Below are positions 1-11,900 of a DNA stretch of 64,000 nucleotides, piece by piece. A program made the position numbers and the translations under genes. The notes under the pieces were generated by a model, which saw nothing but the letters and a program-made list of their open reading frames with translations, did not search any database and was not told where the DNA came from. Source of the stretch: Cladopsammia gracilis (taxonomy: Eukaryota > Cnidaria > Anthozoa > Scleractinia > Dendrophylliidae); the NCBI GenBank assembly GCA_022457155.1, contig JAJGOT010000352.1, positions 248,001 through 312,000 on the forward strand. The letters run 5' to 3'. Numbering within the stretch: position 1 is the first letter of the stretch; each line of letters begins with the position of its first letter.

Positions 1-1569
1 TCACATGGACCCCCTCCATGCATGTTCACCACAAACTGTGGTTGATGCTGATGGCCAGGATTCTGGAGGGGGGGGGGGGGGGGGGTACTCTCATATATTA
101 GCTATATGGGTATGTGCCTCTGTGAAGAGTATGGTTTTCAAGCAGTTTAGTCTGGGATAGGGTATAGAAATAAGAGAGTTTTGGTCTAGAACAGGGTATC
201 ATTTGATGGGAAACTGATCAGTGGTATGAAGAATTAAGTTTAGAATAGGAATTGAAACTCACAAGAGAAAGAGATTTCTCTGAATGGAAATAAAATCATT
301 GTGGCAACATTTTTGACAGATGGTTTCCATTAAAAACACTACAAGTGATACAGTTCTAAAAATAGCAAGTCTGGGATGGGGTAGGGATTTTTGGTGTCTA
401 GTCCAGTATGGTGCTACAAAATTAGCTGAACATGGTCTGGTATAGGGTGAGGTTTTCTTCAGAGTCCCAGTGGCACACCTGCACTCAAAAATATACAGAG
501 TACCCCCCCCCCCCCCCCCCCCGGGGGGGCCAGGATAGAAATGGATTGCAACTTTAAAAAATTGGTTAATTATAGCCTTGTGTCTTGACAAACTCACTAA
601 AACTCTGATTATCGTTTATTCTCTACACAAACTAAACTCATGTTCCTCTTAGTGTTCTATAAGTATTTCTTATACCACAACAATACTTAGTTTTAATTTG
701 GGCTTTTTTGTCATGTTGCTCCTTTTTTGTCATGTTGCTCCTCTGACTCGTAACAAAAGAAGGAACTTTTTAAAATGTTTTATCCGATTTTACTTGACAT
801 GCAGTGATATTTAATTTTCATACCTCTGAATTTTTGCAACATCTCTTTTTTGTGTCATCAAATTTTTGTAATATATTACAAGAAATGCAAAAACTTTAAT
901 GTTGCCCAAATATCATGTAATGAGGTAATAACATTAGCCAGAAAATACCAGTAATTATGATTACAGTAGCACAATCATTTATGGTAGCCGGCAAATGCGA
1001 TGAAGAGAACCAGCAACTCAAAGTTTGAAAATGACTAGAGGACAGAACCATGGGAGGCCAGGGCTGTCATGAAGATTTGAGACAGGCATTGCTCTGATCT
1101 TAATACCCATCAATCAATTTAACCTAACAGGCAAGATCACCCATAACATCAAGGTCCCATCAAGTGTCCTCACCCATGACAGATGCTATGGGTGATTGCC
1201 CTTGATGACAACCCTGGAGGCTATGTTAACTTTATGACTTTCTATTTTCCTTGTGTAGCCAACAACCTCAAAGATTCATGACAGTCCTGGATTAGGATAA
1301 CAATATTATAGACATAAAAATATTATGATTATAATAAGGTTGATAATTATGGTTGCTAGAGAATACTACAAATGACCATTAATGAGCTACACTGCAGTTG
1401 TAACAAATAAAAGATAAAAAAAGCTATCTATCAAGACGTCCCTGGTATTTTGGTTGGTAAATACATTGTACATGTACAACATCACATTGATTTTAAAGTA
1501 TGGGTATATGAAAATAGACCAAGTAGTGTTGAACGTCATCACTATTGTGCACACTAGCAAAAAATTATA
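1..1569. other. Intergenic region downstream of EMC2
   Basis: No supported gene. From about 51 to 540 the sequence repeats variants of GTCTGGGATAGGGTA and is bounded by a G-run (about 65-85) and a C-run (about 501-522), each beside a GGCCAGGAT word. This looks like an old repeat with homopolymer ends. From about 1040 to 1280 it is anonymous AT-rich DNA. I see nothing coding in the rest. Confidence 0.6.
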
Positions 1570-2475
1570 CTAATTTTCACTGAGTCGCTGTGCTGGAATG
1601 CTCTGAGGAATAGCAACCTGAAGTGATTCCAACATATTTTCCAGTTCTGCTAGGTTATCGTCCTCCTGTGCTTGACTGGCATTTTGATACCTCTCATTGA
1701 TTTGTGCCGCAGACCAACCAGCAAATTTAGAATTTTCCTTCTTTACTTTAGAGTCTTTGGAGGAATTTGCCAAATGGGCTGATGCCATAAAGAACCCAAA
1801 CAAGGCTCTCATGTTATTGTTGTCCAATTTGAGAGCTTGTGCGAAATACTTTCTTGCCTTCTCCATGTTATCATTTCCTCCAAGAGTGTAGAGAATTTCA
1901 GCATACCTTTGATTGTACAAATGATTGTGAGGGTTGACCAGGATCAACTCTTCCATGCAGAACTTCGCCTTCTTGTGATCCTGCTGCGAGATGTAGAGTT
2001 CTGCCAACTCGGTCCACGCTTCTTGATCGCTCATGAACTTCTTTAAATATTCATTAAGCTCCTTCACCGCCTCGGCGATTCTGTTTTGTGCTTTGAGGAT
2101 TGCAACCAGCCTTTTGCGAACTACTGCATTGGCTGGCTCTGCTTCTAAGATCTTCTCGTAAATTTGCTCGGCATCCTCGTACTTATCGAACGCTTCCAGT
2201 CGCATTGCGTTGAGTTTCTCCACTCGAATACTGCTGGGAAATTGAGTTTTGAGCTCCCTCAAACACATGGTGGCCAAGTCCATTTTGCGACAGTCGATAG
2301 AAGCCAAGAAAACTTGCTCGTATATCGTCCACAACTCATCTCCTAGTTTGTTACCATGCTCTAGAATAAGACATTCGCCGAGTTCGGTGACTTCTTCGCT
2401 GTTTCGAAGAGGTTCATCGCGCCATTGTCTCATTTTTTGGCGAGCGACTTCGAGATCTACAACTTCGTCCGCCAT
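1570..2475 (-). CDS. EMC2: ER membrane protein complex subunit 2
   Basis: A single uninterrupted exon of 301 codons plus stop. EMC2 (TTC35) is the cytosolic tetratricopeptide-repeat subunit of the ER membrane protein complex, which inserts tail-anchored and multipass membrane proteins into the ER. The protein starts MADEVVDLEVARQKMRQW and has consecutive TPR-like helix pairs, including AEQIYEKILEAEPANAVVRK, WTELAELYISQQDHKKAKFC and ARKYFAQALKLDNNNMRALF, which is the family's order. Length fits the family (human about 297 residues). The frame is open 31 codons further upstream, but I chose the ATG at 2475. It gives the conserved N terminus and lies in the context AATATGGCGGAC, which resembles the YY1-type start-site element of housekeeping genes. 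The gene is divergent from VPS45. The lack of introns contrasts with its neighbours and may mean the gene arose by retroposition, which is inference. Confidence 0.95.
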   Translation of the reverse strand: MADEVVDLEVARQKMRQWRDEPLRNSEEVTELGECLILEHGNKLGDELWTIYEQVFLASIDCRKMDLATMCLRELKTQFPSSIRVEKLNAMRLEAFDKYEDAEQIYEKILEAEPANAVVRKRLVAILKAQNRIAEAVKELNEYLKKFMSDQEAWTELAELYISQQDHKKAKFCMEELILVNPHNHLYNQRYAEILYTLGGNDNMEKARKYFAQALKLDNNNMRALFGFFMASAHLANSSKDSKVKKENSKFAGWSAAQINERYQNASQAQEDDNLAELENMLESLQVAIPQSIPAQRLSEN

Positions 2476-2906
2476 ATTGAATCGAATATGACATGCGCTT
2501 TGAGGAATTACAGCTGTTATGCGATTTTTCTTTTCTCCAGGGTAGACAGAATATTCATTTTTGATCATGTAGACACTCTCACAAAATAGTTAAATAAAAG
2601 GAAATCATACATAACAAATCAAATAAATTAGGTATGAAAAATCAAGATGTCGTGATAATTTCTTTTTAGCAAAAGTAAGTAAAGTCCACCATCATTATAT
2701 CATGGTTTTTACTCTCTCTCCCCTCCCTAAATTTAACATAAGAGAGCCCACGGGGGACTGGGACAGACATGTCACAAAAATAAATATGGCGTCTAGAGTT
2801 CTGTGATTTGGTGTTCAAAGGCGACATCTTCATCAAACTTTACACATTCCCCGCGTTTTCTAGGTTTCAATCTCAAAGTTTGAGTTTCACACTAAACAAA
2901 GGAAAC
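2476..2906. promoter_or_regulatory. Divergent promoter region, EMC2 / VPS45
   Basis: The 431 bp between the two ATG codons must hold both promoters and 5' UTRs. ATGGCG words occur at both ends: over the EMC2 start, and at 2786 before VPS45. On the VPS45 side there are two very short upstream ORFs (ATG at 2769 with 4 codons, and at 2786 with 6 codons), if transcription starts upstream of them. I see no clear TATA box placed for either gene. Start sites were not determined. Confidence 0.6.
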
Positions 2907-5900
2907 ATGAATGTCATTTTGGCAGTGAAACAGTATGTCACAAAGATGATCGAAGACAGCGGACCGGGGATGAAAGTTCTCCTTATGGACAAGGAAACAG
3001 TAAGAAATTACTACGAGAAATATTAAGCTTAAATTGTTATAATATTCTGATAAAAATTAAGATAACAGCCCTTTACTTAATGCACGCTCTGTATCATGAA
3101 TACTATGGTACTTGTATGCTTCAACTCTCAGAAGACTCTTGTCTTTGTTTGGTCCCTGCTATCAAATGTCACTGAGATTTGGAGAAAACTATAATGGACA
3201 GGGAGGCTTATTATCAAATCCTGCTTTCAAAAGGAGGGGGCTTATTTGATATTAAAGAGGGGGGGGGGGGGGGTTAAAAGAAAGGAGGTGTGGGGTTTAA
3301 TCCAATTTTAACGGTGTTATTAACACTAAGGAGAAATCAAGTGTTGATCTTTCTTGGGAGTCACAAGATGACAAACATGCACTAGACACTGAGTATGATT
3401 TAGTGACAGTATTTTAATTCATGTTTTTCCACAGACTGGGGTGGTGAGCATGGTGTACACTCAGAGTGAAGTTCTACAGAAGGAAGTTTATCTGTTTGAA
3501 AGGATTGATACAAGTGGACGGGAAACCATGAAGCATTTGAAGGCAATATGCTTTCTAAGACCAACAAGGGTAAGGAGCCAACTCAAATTTCAAATTGGTT
3601 CAAATTTTTCTTTGGTTGGAAAATTTTCAAATTAACTGTCTAGTTTGTTTTTTACATTCCTTTGTCTCAGATTATTTCTGGTAAATAATCTAAGACAAAG
3701 GAAGATAAAAATTTGAGGGTTGTCCAATACACCCAAACTGAGTCGATTGTCTTGGTTTGTTGGCGAATCGACAACTGAAGTCGATTTGCGAGATACAGTA
3801 AGAAGGCTATGAACACTTGGGAGGGTAGCAAATGTTGACGATTTGACTTGATTCGACTCAAATCGTGCGACTCGTTTTGCGTAAAGTCGAATCGACTCAC
3901 CGGAAGTCGATATGCGAGAGTTAGAAAAAAATATGGCAAAAAGGCTATGAATACTATACTGTACTATACTGTGAGAGACTTAGAAAGAATACAGTAAGAA
4001 GGCTATGAACACTTGGGAGGGTAGCAAATGTTGACGATTTGACTCGAATCGCACGATTCGTCTTGCATAAAGTTGAATCGACTCGTGTATGTGGCAGAAT
4101 GATGAAACATTGACTGAGAGTGCTAAATGACTTTGCAGTTCTGACAAATGTTATTATTTAATTATTATTTTTGAATTTTATTTTTACCTTTGCAGGATAA
4201 TGTTGAACATCTTTGCAGTGAGCTAAAAAATCCCAAGTATGGGGTCTATTATTTGTGTAAGTGCAGAATCGACATTGTCTTGTTTTCAATATCCCACATG
4301 CTATTGAATCATTGAGCTGTGATGACTTGAATTCGCAGCAGTTTAAAATCACAACAACACATGTCTAACTATCTTTGATTTGCTTGTATCAGACTTCTCC
4401 AATTTCATTGGCAAGCCGAGTATTCGTCAAATTGCTGAAGCTGATGACCATGAAGTTGTAAGGGAAGTTCAGGTAATTTGATTTTTTTTACACAGTCAGT
4501 GTAATAATGACAATCCATATGTGACATTTGACATAAGGTGGTTATGACACAAGCCCTTCAATCATGAATTGAACTTATTTTTCAACAACAACAACATCGT
4601 CGTCTATGTAACATTGGTGTCTTGATACCAGCATTTGAGCAGGTCCTGCTATTACACCCTGTCTGCTGCCAAGGACAAAAACAACAAAAAGTCAAACAGT
4701 AGAAAAAAGTTTGATGTTCTCAAGAATCACTGGTCCAAGCCAGCATTCACACTGTACCTGGATGAAAAAGCTGCCACTGCCATGCTCAATAAAAACTTGC
4801 ACATAAATGTAGTGGTACATTTACATTGTATTTTTCAAAACAAACTTAAGAAAAAAGGTTTCATCAATACATCACTTTTTCTTATTATAAAATAATACAG
4901 CTAATAATGAGATGGATGAGTCATTTTACTTATTTATTTTTTTGTTTTCTTGTATTTTTTGCAGGAATTTTACTCTGATTTTTATGCTATTAGTCCTCAT
5001 GTGTTTTCATTAAATCTTCCAAATTGTTCACGGGTGAGTGAATAATGTCAAATCTTTCTTACTAGTTTAAATCATTACCCCACAAAACCAAGAATTTCTC
5101 ACACACTGAATGCCATTCATCCATCACAAAATAATGCAAATAGTGCCCTGGAGGTGCGAATGAGGCAAAATTATTAGAGCAGACCCCAAAAAATCCTACC
5201 AGGCTAAAACCAGGTCCAAATCAAAGGCTCTCATGAGCCAACCATGAATAAGAAGTGCTAACACATAACGCAGTATTGCAGTAAGCTTATGTTTTTTACT
5301 GACACAGTTTGATATTTTTTTTAAAATTTAACATATTAACAACTTTTGACAAATGCCAAAATATATATCAGGGATGTAGATTTAGTTTTTAACAGCTGGA
5401 AATATAGGACTGACAGCCAGTTAAAAACGAGAAAAATGTAGTTCTTATATAGCTGCACTTAGCTTTTATAGCCGGAAAAATGAAGTTCACAGCCGGGTAA
5501 TTTCACCGGTTCCCGGCTATTATTGTAATATCCCGGCTATTACATACAAAAGTCATATACATGTATGTAATAAGGTTCCGGGCAAGATTTGAACTAGGGT
5601 CGTCTGACTGGTAGTTACATGAAGTACGCTATATTAGACCATGAAGAGTAATGGTGATTGTGGAGGTAAAATGTTATTATTACAAGGTAGATATGCGGTA
5701 AAATACATATTAAAATGTTGTTGGAGAAAAATGTCTAGGAGAGGGGAGGGTCCCAAGGTGTGCATCTTTTATTTAGAACATTTGCTAGGATACATGTAAA
5801 TAACATAAGTATTAAAATTTAAGTTTTCCCATGGCCAGCATGCAATGAAAACTGATGCACAATGTAGATTTGTTGTGTTACCTTATACCCGTTACTGAAG

Positions 5901-8900
5901 CAACAACTGAAAAAAAAATCACAAAAACATAGAAAACAACAAAGAAAAAAAGAGAAATTAATCTCTGAATTTCTTGTGAATATTTTTTGTCTGGTGGAGA
6001 GTAGAGTTATTTTCTTATATAGACTTGATAGTTGCATTTCTTAAGTAAAACTGTTTTTCTTGGGGGCTTTTTTCAAGGGTGTTATTAACAAATTTACACC
6101 GGTTTTCCGTGGTGTGGACTCTTATTTACCATGATTTATGTCATCACATGGTCAAAATGTTGTGGAATCACGAGGCGCAGCCGAGTGAGTCAGCAACAAA
6201 TTTTGACCATGTGATGACGTAAATCGTGGTAAATAAGAGTCCACACCATGGAAAACCGGTGTAAATTTGTTTTTTACGACAATATTTAGAAAAAAAACAC
6301 AAGGAAAAATCAAAGTCTTGTTACAAAACGTGACAGCAAAGAAAGAGCAAGCGTTGTCTATAACTTTCTCGCAATCTGATTGGTGTTTTTCAAGCGTGCG
6401 TGATGTTAGCGTCAGCACCATTGTCTGGACTCTCATTTACCACTCACGTCGGCCAATCAGATTGTGAGTTTAGTGGCAATTGTGGTGTTACAGTGTATCT
6501 ATATCTGTCAAGAAACTGAACATGCTGTTTAAGCATTAATACCATGAATATTTCAGGGCGGAGGATGGGATATAGATGCAATGGACCGGTCATGTCCAGG
6601 AATATTGGCTGTGTTATTGGCATTAAAAAAATGTCCTGTGATTAGATACCAGAATTCCTCTGAGATGGCCAAGAGACTAGCTGAGAATATAAGGGTGAGG
6701 TTCTTGTCATAACATGATTAATTTATTTTTATGTTTAACTCAATTTTTCGTGAAGTGAGGGCCGAAGGCCCGAGCGTAGCAAGTTTAATAAAATTGTTGT
6801 GCTTCGGGAGCTAAGCCGTGCGAATTCAAAATTCCAGTTGCCTGCAGTTGCCAGGCAACAATGTGGTACTACTTCATGTAAGCCTATATAGGAGCATGGT
6901 AAACAAAGATGGTGGACAGTAAACGGTACATGAACCATCAAAAGGACCTTTTACCAACATTTTTGGTTGCAAAGAAGACGAAGTGGAATAGCGAAAAGCC
7001 TCATGGAAATTAAGAGTTTTGACCCACGGTGCACTCTCTCCGCGCTTCGCGAGGTTCTGCGAGACTAGTTATTTACATTTACAGCTGCAGCTCATTTGGT
7101 ACAAGGTTATTATTCTTTTTAAATTTTTAAAATTATTGGAATTTCCATTATTTTTGATTATGAAAAGAATGTTGAAACTGTCCTTGGTGTATAGGGTTCA
7201 CATGTCTTTTTTTTTCTGGCTTACTCTCAATTTTGTCTTCTTGTTTTATTTTGTTTTGTGTTTTTTTTTTGTTGTTGTTGTTTGTTGACATTCCCAAAAA
7301 CAAACTGCCTATAAACTTATTTTAAATTGTTTAAAATGGCTTTTCCAAGATCCCAATTAGGGTGCATTAGTATGGGAAGATCTGAATCCAGATTCATACC
7401 AAAAATCTTTTGCGGATTTTCCCAAATAAATGCACCCTTAAATTCCAGATACCATGCTGCTCTTTACAACCTCTAAATTCATTGGACCTGGGTATCACGC
7501 AGCTCTATAGTTTTCAGGGCTAGGGTCTATTGTTGTGTTGTTTGTTCTATTGTTTTCTCAGCAAATCAGAGAAGACCTTGTAAGAGCTGCGTACTGCACC
7601 TTAAATTCTATGTCTTTCCAGGCCTGGAAAAGAAAATACACTTGTAAGCAATCACCTTGGGGATTTGGAAAAAATTAATGTGGTCGTAACTAGAATTGAT
7701 CCATCAGTTACAAGAGCTTTCAAATCCCCAGGGGTGGGGGGACTTCGGGAGTGCTCGTTGTACCTTTTAGGGGTCAAAATTTGTCAAAATTTGGTACCAC
7801 TTAGGGTGCTGAAATCTAAAATGACCACTGTTAGAATTATCACTGTACTATGGTGTATATTGCTGGTTACTGTTCATGTACATATAACTTTACTGATCTT
7901 TTTCAGCATAAAATAAACGATGAAGCCACGCTGTTTGACTTCAGGAGAACCGATGTCCCTCCCCTTCTATTGATCCTAGACAGACGAGATGATCCTGTTA
8001 CCCCGTTGCTGAATCAAGTAAGTTCCAGCCGTAACCCAACACCTGATGGTTTTTGGCCAGCGAACACAGAAAGCTGCAAAAATACCACTTACAGCCCACA
8101 TTATATTTATTTGCCCTGATGAGATGCTGATCTTCGAAATATCAGCTTTTGAATCTCTTAACGGTAGGCCAATTTCGCAGTTAATTTAAAAATTGCATAC
8201 TATAAATTTTACAGTGGTCCACTCTCCCACCACCGAGAATCCAGCAGATTCACCCGGTTGTCAACTCGCCCGGAGGTGATTCATCCGGACTGCAAGTTAA
8301 TTTACCCAGTCCCGATCAATACACTGTACACTCCTTTCCTGTGATCCGGCCCAATTTTAGCAACGCTCTAAAGCGAAATGAAAATCGCAGGTTATTACAC
8401 TCCATGTTACTCTTTTGAAGTTAAACCTGCAAATTAACCATTTTATACATTAGAATAAAGCGACTAAGGATGAATTCACGCTACCTGTAACCTACATGTA
8501 GGCTGTTCACATGCAGTTCCCTATAAAAATGCTCATTTATCCAGCAGTAAATCTTTTCTTTTTATCTTGCCAAAGAGAGAGTGAGAATGTTACATAAACT
8601 TTCTAACATTTGCATGAAATCTGGGTGCTACACAGGGTTAATTTGAGTGAAGTTTCTTATCGGTCATTTGGTGTCCTTTGTTCTTAGTGGACATACCAAG
8701 CGATGGTACATGAGCTCATCGGCGTCAGAAACAACAGAGTTGACATGTCAAGGTGTCCTGGTATTACAAAGGAACTTCAGGTATTGACAATAGTGCATTC
8801 AGTTAATGGGAGAAGTATCCAGAAGTACACTATTGGCAGATATTGTGGCGTTCCTTTTTGGATCTTCTGTGTGCAGGGGGTTTCATAATTATGTCCCCAA

Positions 8901-11900
8901 ATCTATCTCCCCGACCTTCGACTAATCGCCTCCTTTGTTGGAAGATATTAGAGATAATTGCCTCCCTCCCCTCCCCAGACTAACCCAGAATATAACAGCA
9001 AGCTTGAGTAAGATCTCAGTGAATTAAACAATTTAGAACACTTAAAAAGCCAATGTTCAGTTTTTTTCCAAACATTAAGGAAAAAAAACATATTTTGGGC
9101 ACAACCTACATGGAGCAGTATTTGACCTCCTCGGTTCACTAACCCCGCGCTACTCAAATAAACGCCTCCCTGTAGAAAAAAATGATAATTTAACTATCCA
9201 ACCTCGTCAAAATGGCGGGGCGGGTATAGAAGGCCCCTGGACAAGCCTGTCTAGCTGTTAAAACATTTCTGGCGTATTTTGTCGTGTAAAACATGAAGTA
9301 ACTGTCTTCATTTCGTTTGAACGACGGTTTCAGATTACCGGAAAACAAACACGGCTGGGCTGCCTGTGGTTTCAGATTACCAGAAAACAAACACGGCTGG
9401 GCTGCCTGTGGTTTCAGATTACCAGAAAACAAACACGGCTGGGCTGCCTGTGGTTTCAGATTACCAGAAAACAAACACGGTTGGGCTGCCTGTGGTTTCA
9501 GATTACCGGAAAACAAACACGGCTGCCAATCACTAGAAATTACCTCCGCAAACGCCGTTTCATTGTGTGTCACATCACAAAATATTGGCACTCTTTCCCA
9601 GGGGTTTCTGCCCGCCCCGCCAATTTGAAAGCGGAGAATGCCCTGGAGACGAGATTGAATAACTGCTCCCTGCTTTTAGATTATTTAAGATGGCTGTGGT
9701 GGCATTTACACTGAAGAGAAAGTTTGAGAGGATTTTAAAAATATGTGAAATATTTATGTAAATATGTTCGTCTTCTCAGACCTTACCCGATCGGTTTTTA
9801 TTTTATAAATTTGACAGGAAGTGGTTTTGTCAGCTGAACATGACGAGTTTTATCAAAAGGTAAGGTTTTAATTCCACTACACTGCAAATCCAACAGGCAT
9901 TTAAAATTTTCCCCCGGATCCCCCAGATAGTACACTTTTGTTCATATCACCCGGAGATTACTAAAGAGCCGATTAAAGGATTTAGTGTAACTGAATAGTT
10001 AAAGAGAACCTGCAGTCCCATGTTCGTATGCTTGAACTTTGTTTACATTTTTTGTGTTGATTTTGACGATACGTTACCTTCTGTGACTACTTACATGACG
10101 CAAATTTCAAGTTTTATCAGAAGCTAAATGTACGCCATTATGGATAGGAAAGCTTGCGAAAGTGAGCTGCTATTCTACTGCCGATGAGTTCAAAAGAATC
10201 GGCGCTGAAGCAATTAAAGATTGGGTAGTTAAAGATCACATCACCAGCAGCACGTTCAACAGATGTTTTCTGCAGTAAAGTGGAAGGTTAACTGACATTC
10301 CATCGTGTGAGTCTCACAAAAGATTGCATGCGCAGAAGGGACTGCAGGCTACCATAAGTGTACATATACGCCATAAACAAAGTTTTTATAATGTTTAAAA
10401 TCAGTACTTCGTTTACTGTTCTCTGTAATTTTGTTATCAGAACTTGTATTTAAACTTTGGAGAAATCGGTCAAAACATTAAAACACTGATGACTGAATTT
10501 CAACAAAATGTGAAGAGTAACCAGCGACTGGAGTCCATCTCAGACATGAAGGTGAGTTGAGAGTCCTTCACTTTCTCATTTTCCCTTGCCGTTACCTTGT
10601 TTTGCTTTCCTTTATTTTGCAATTAGGGTGGTTTTTAATTGAGTGCCGTAAAACTAAACCAAAGTAATCACGCTGACCAATCACAACAGACGCTGACAAT
10701 CCAATGAACCAATCAGAACTCAAAGCAAATACATGTAGCCGGCGCCAAGCGCGGGAAAACGCGTGCGAACAAGTCACAATTGGTTTAGGTTTTGCTTCTG
10801 ATTGGTCGAAAAAAGTGGCGCGAGATTTTTTAGCCAATCACAGAGAGTACCGATGCAAGAAACCAAAGGCATTACGAAATTACTTCCGACACTCAATTGA
10901 CAACCGCTCTACATACTTTCCGTTGCTTTGACTTGTTGTTGCTGCTGCTGTTGTCCTGTCTGTGATCTTTGGTCCCAGTTTTGATTTCCCCAGACATTAG
11001 CCGCGGTTACACGTTTCAACTTTTACCCAGGTAAATTCGAAATAACAATAGCCGCTGCACAATTGATTTGAAATAACAATAGCCGCTGCATGCTTTTTAT
11101 GACCTTGGCTATTGTTACTTCGCATTTACCTAGGTAAAAATTGCAAAGTGTAACCGCAGCTATTGTAACTTCTAATTTGATCTGAAAGATATATACACAT
11201 TACGAACGAGTCCCTGAGAGCTTTGCATCGGAAAATATGGTTCTAGTCTGTGGATGAATTGAGTTAGATGTCTTACATGTTAGTTTTAAAAACATCAAAT
11301 TTCATAACTTTTTAGTCTGTGGATGAAGTCCTAAAGTGTGACTATTCAAATGAAAGCTACTGAGCAGTACTTTCCTATGGTACTGTTTATTATGCTGTAC
11401 AAGGTGGTTCTAACGTTTGAGTCTGGATGAAATCCTAAAGTGTGACCATTCAAATGAAAGCTACTGAGCAGTACTTTCCTGTGGTGCTGTTTATTATGCT
11501 GTACAAGGTGGTTCTAACGTTTGAGTCTATGGATGAAATCCTAAAGTGTGACCATTCAAATGAAAGCTATTGAGCAGTACCTTCCTATGGTACTGTTTAT
11601 TATGCTGTACATGGTGGTTCTAACTTTTGAGTCTGTGGATGAAATCCGACCTACAGTGTGAGAATTCAAATGAAAGCTATTGAGCAGTACTTTCCTGTAC
11701 TGCTGTTAGTCTTTCGAAAGTTTTCAAAATGAAATTTGCGATGTTTTTTTTTTTAGATTTGTAGCGTTACTACACTTAGCAGTGCAAGGGTAAATCAGTC
11801 ATTGTACCTGTCTTGGTGTTTTCTTGTTTACAGGCATTTGTGGAAAACTATCCTCAATTCAAAAAGATGTCAGGAACTGTCTCTAAACATGTGACTATTG

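Noticed and set aside
5575..5640. tRNA-like sequence on the minus strand (TAGTTCAAATCTTG)
   Set aside because: Only a B-box-like word and a loose fold; no convincing A box or acceptor stem.
9190..9591. 133-codon open frame over the minisatellite
   Set aside because: Made entirely by the 42-bp repeat; similar frames exist on both strands and it lies in a VPS45 intron.
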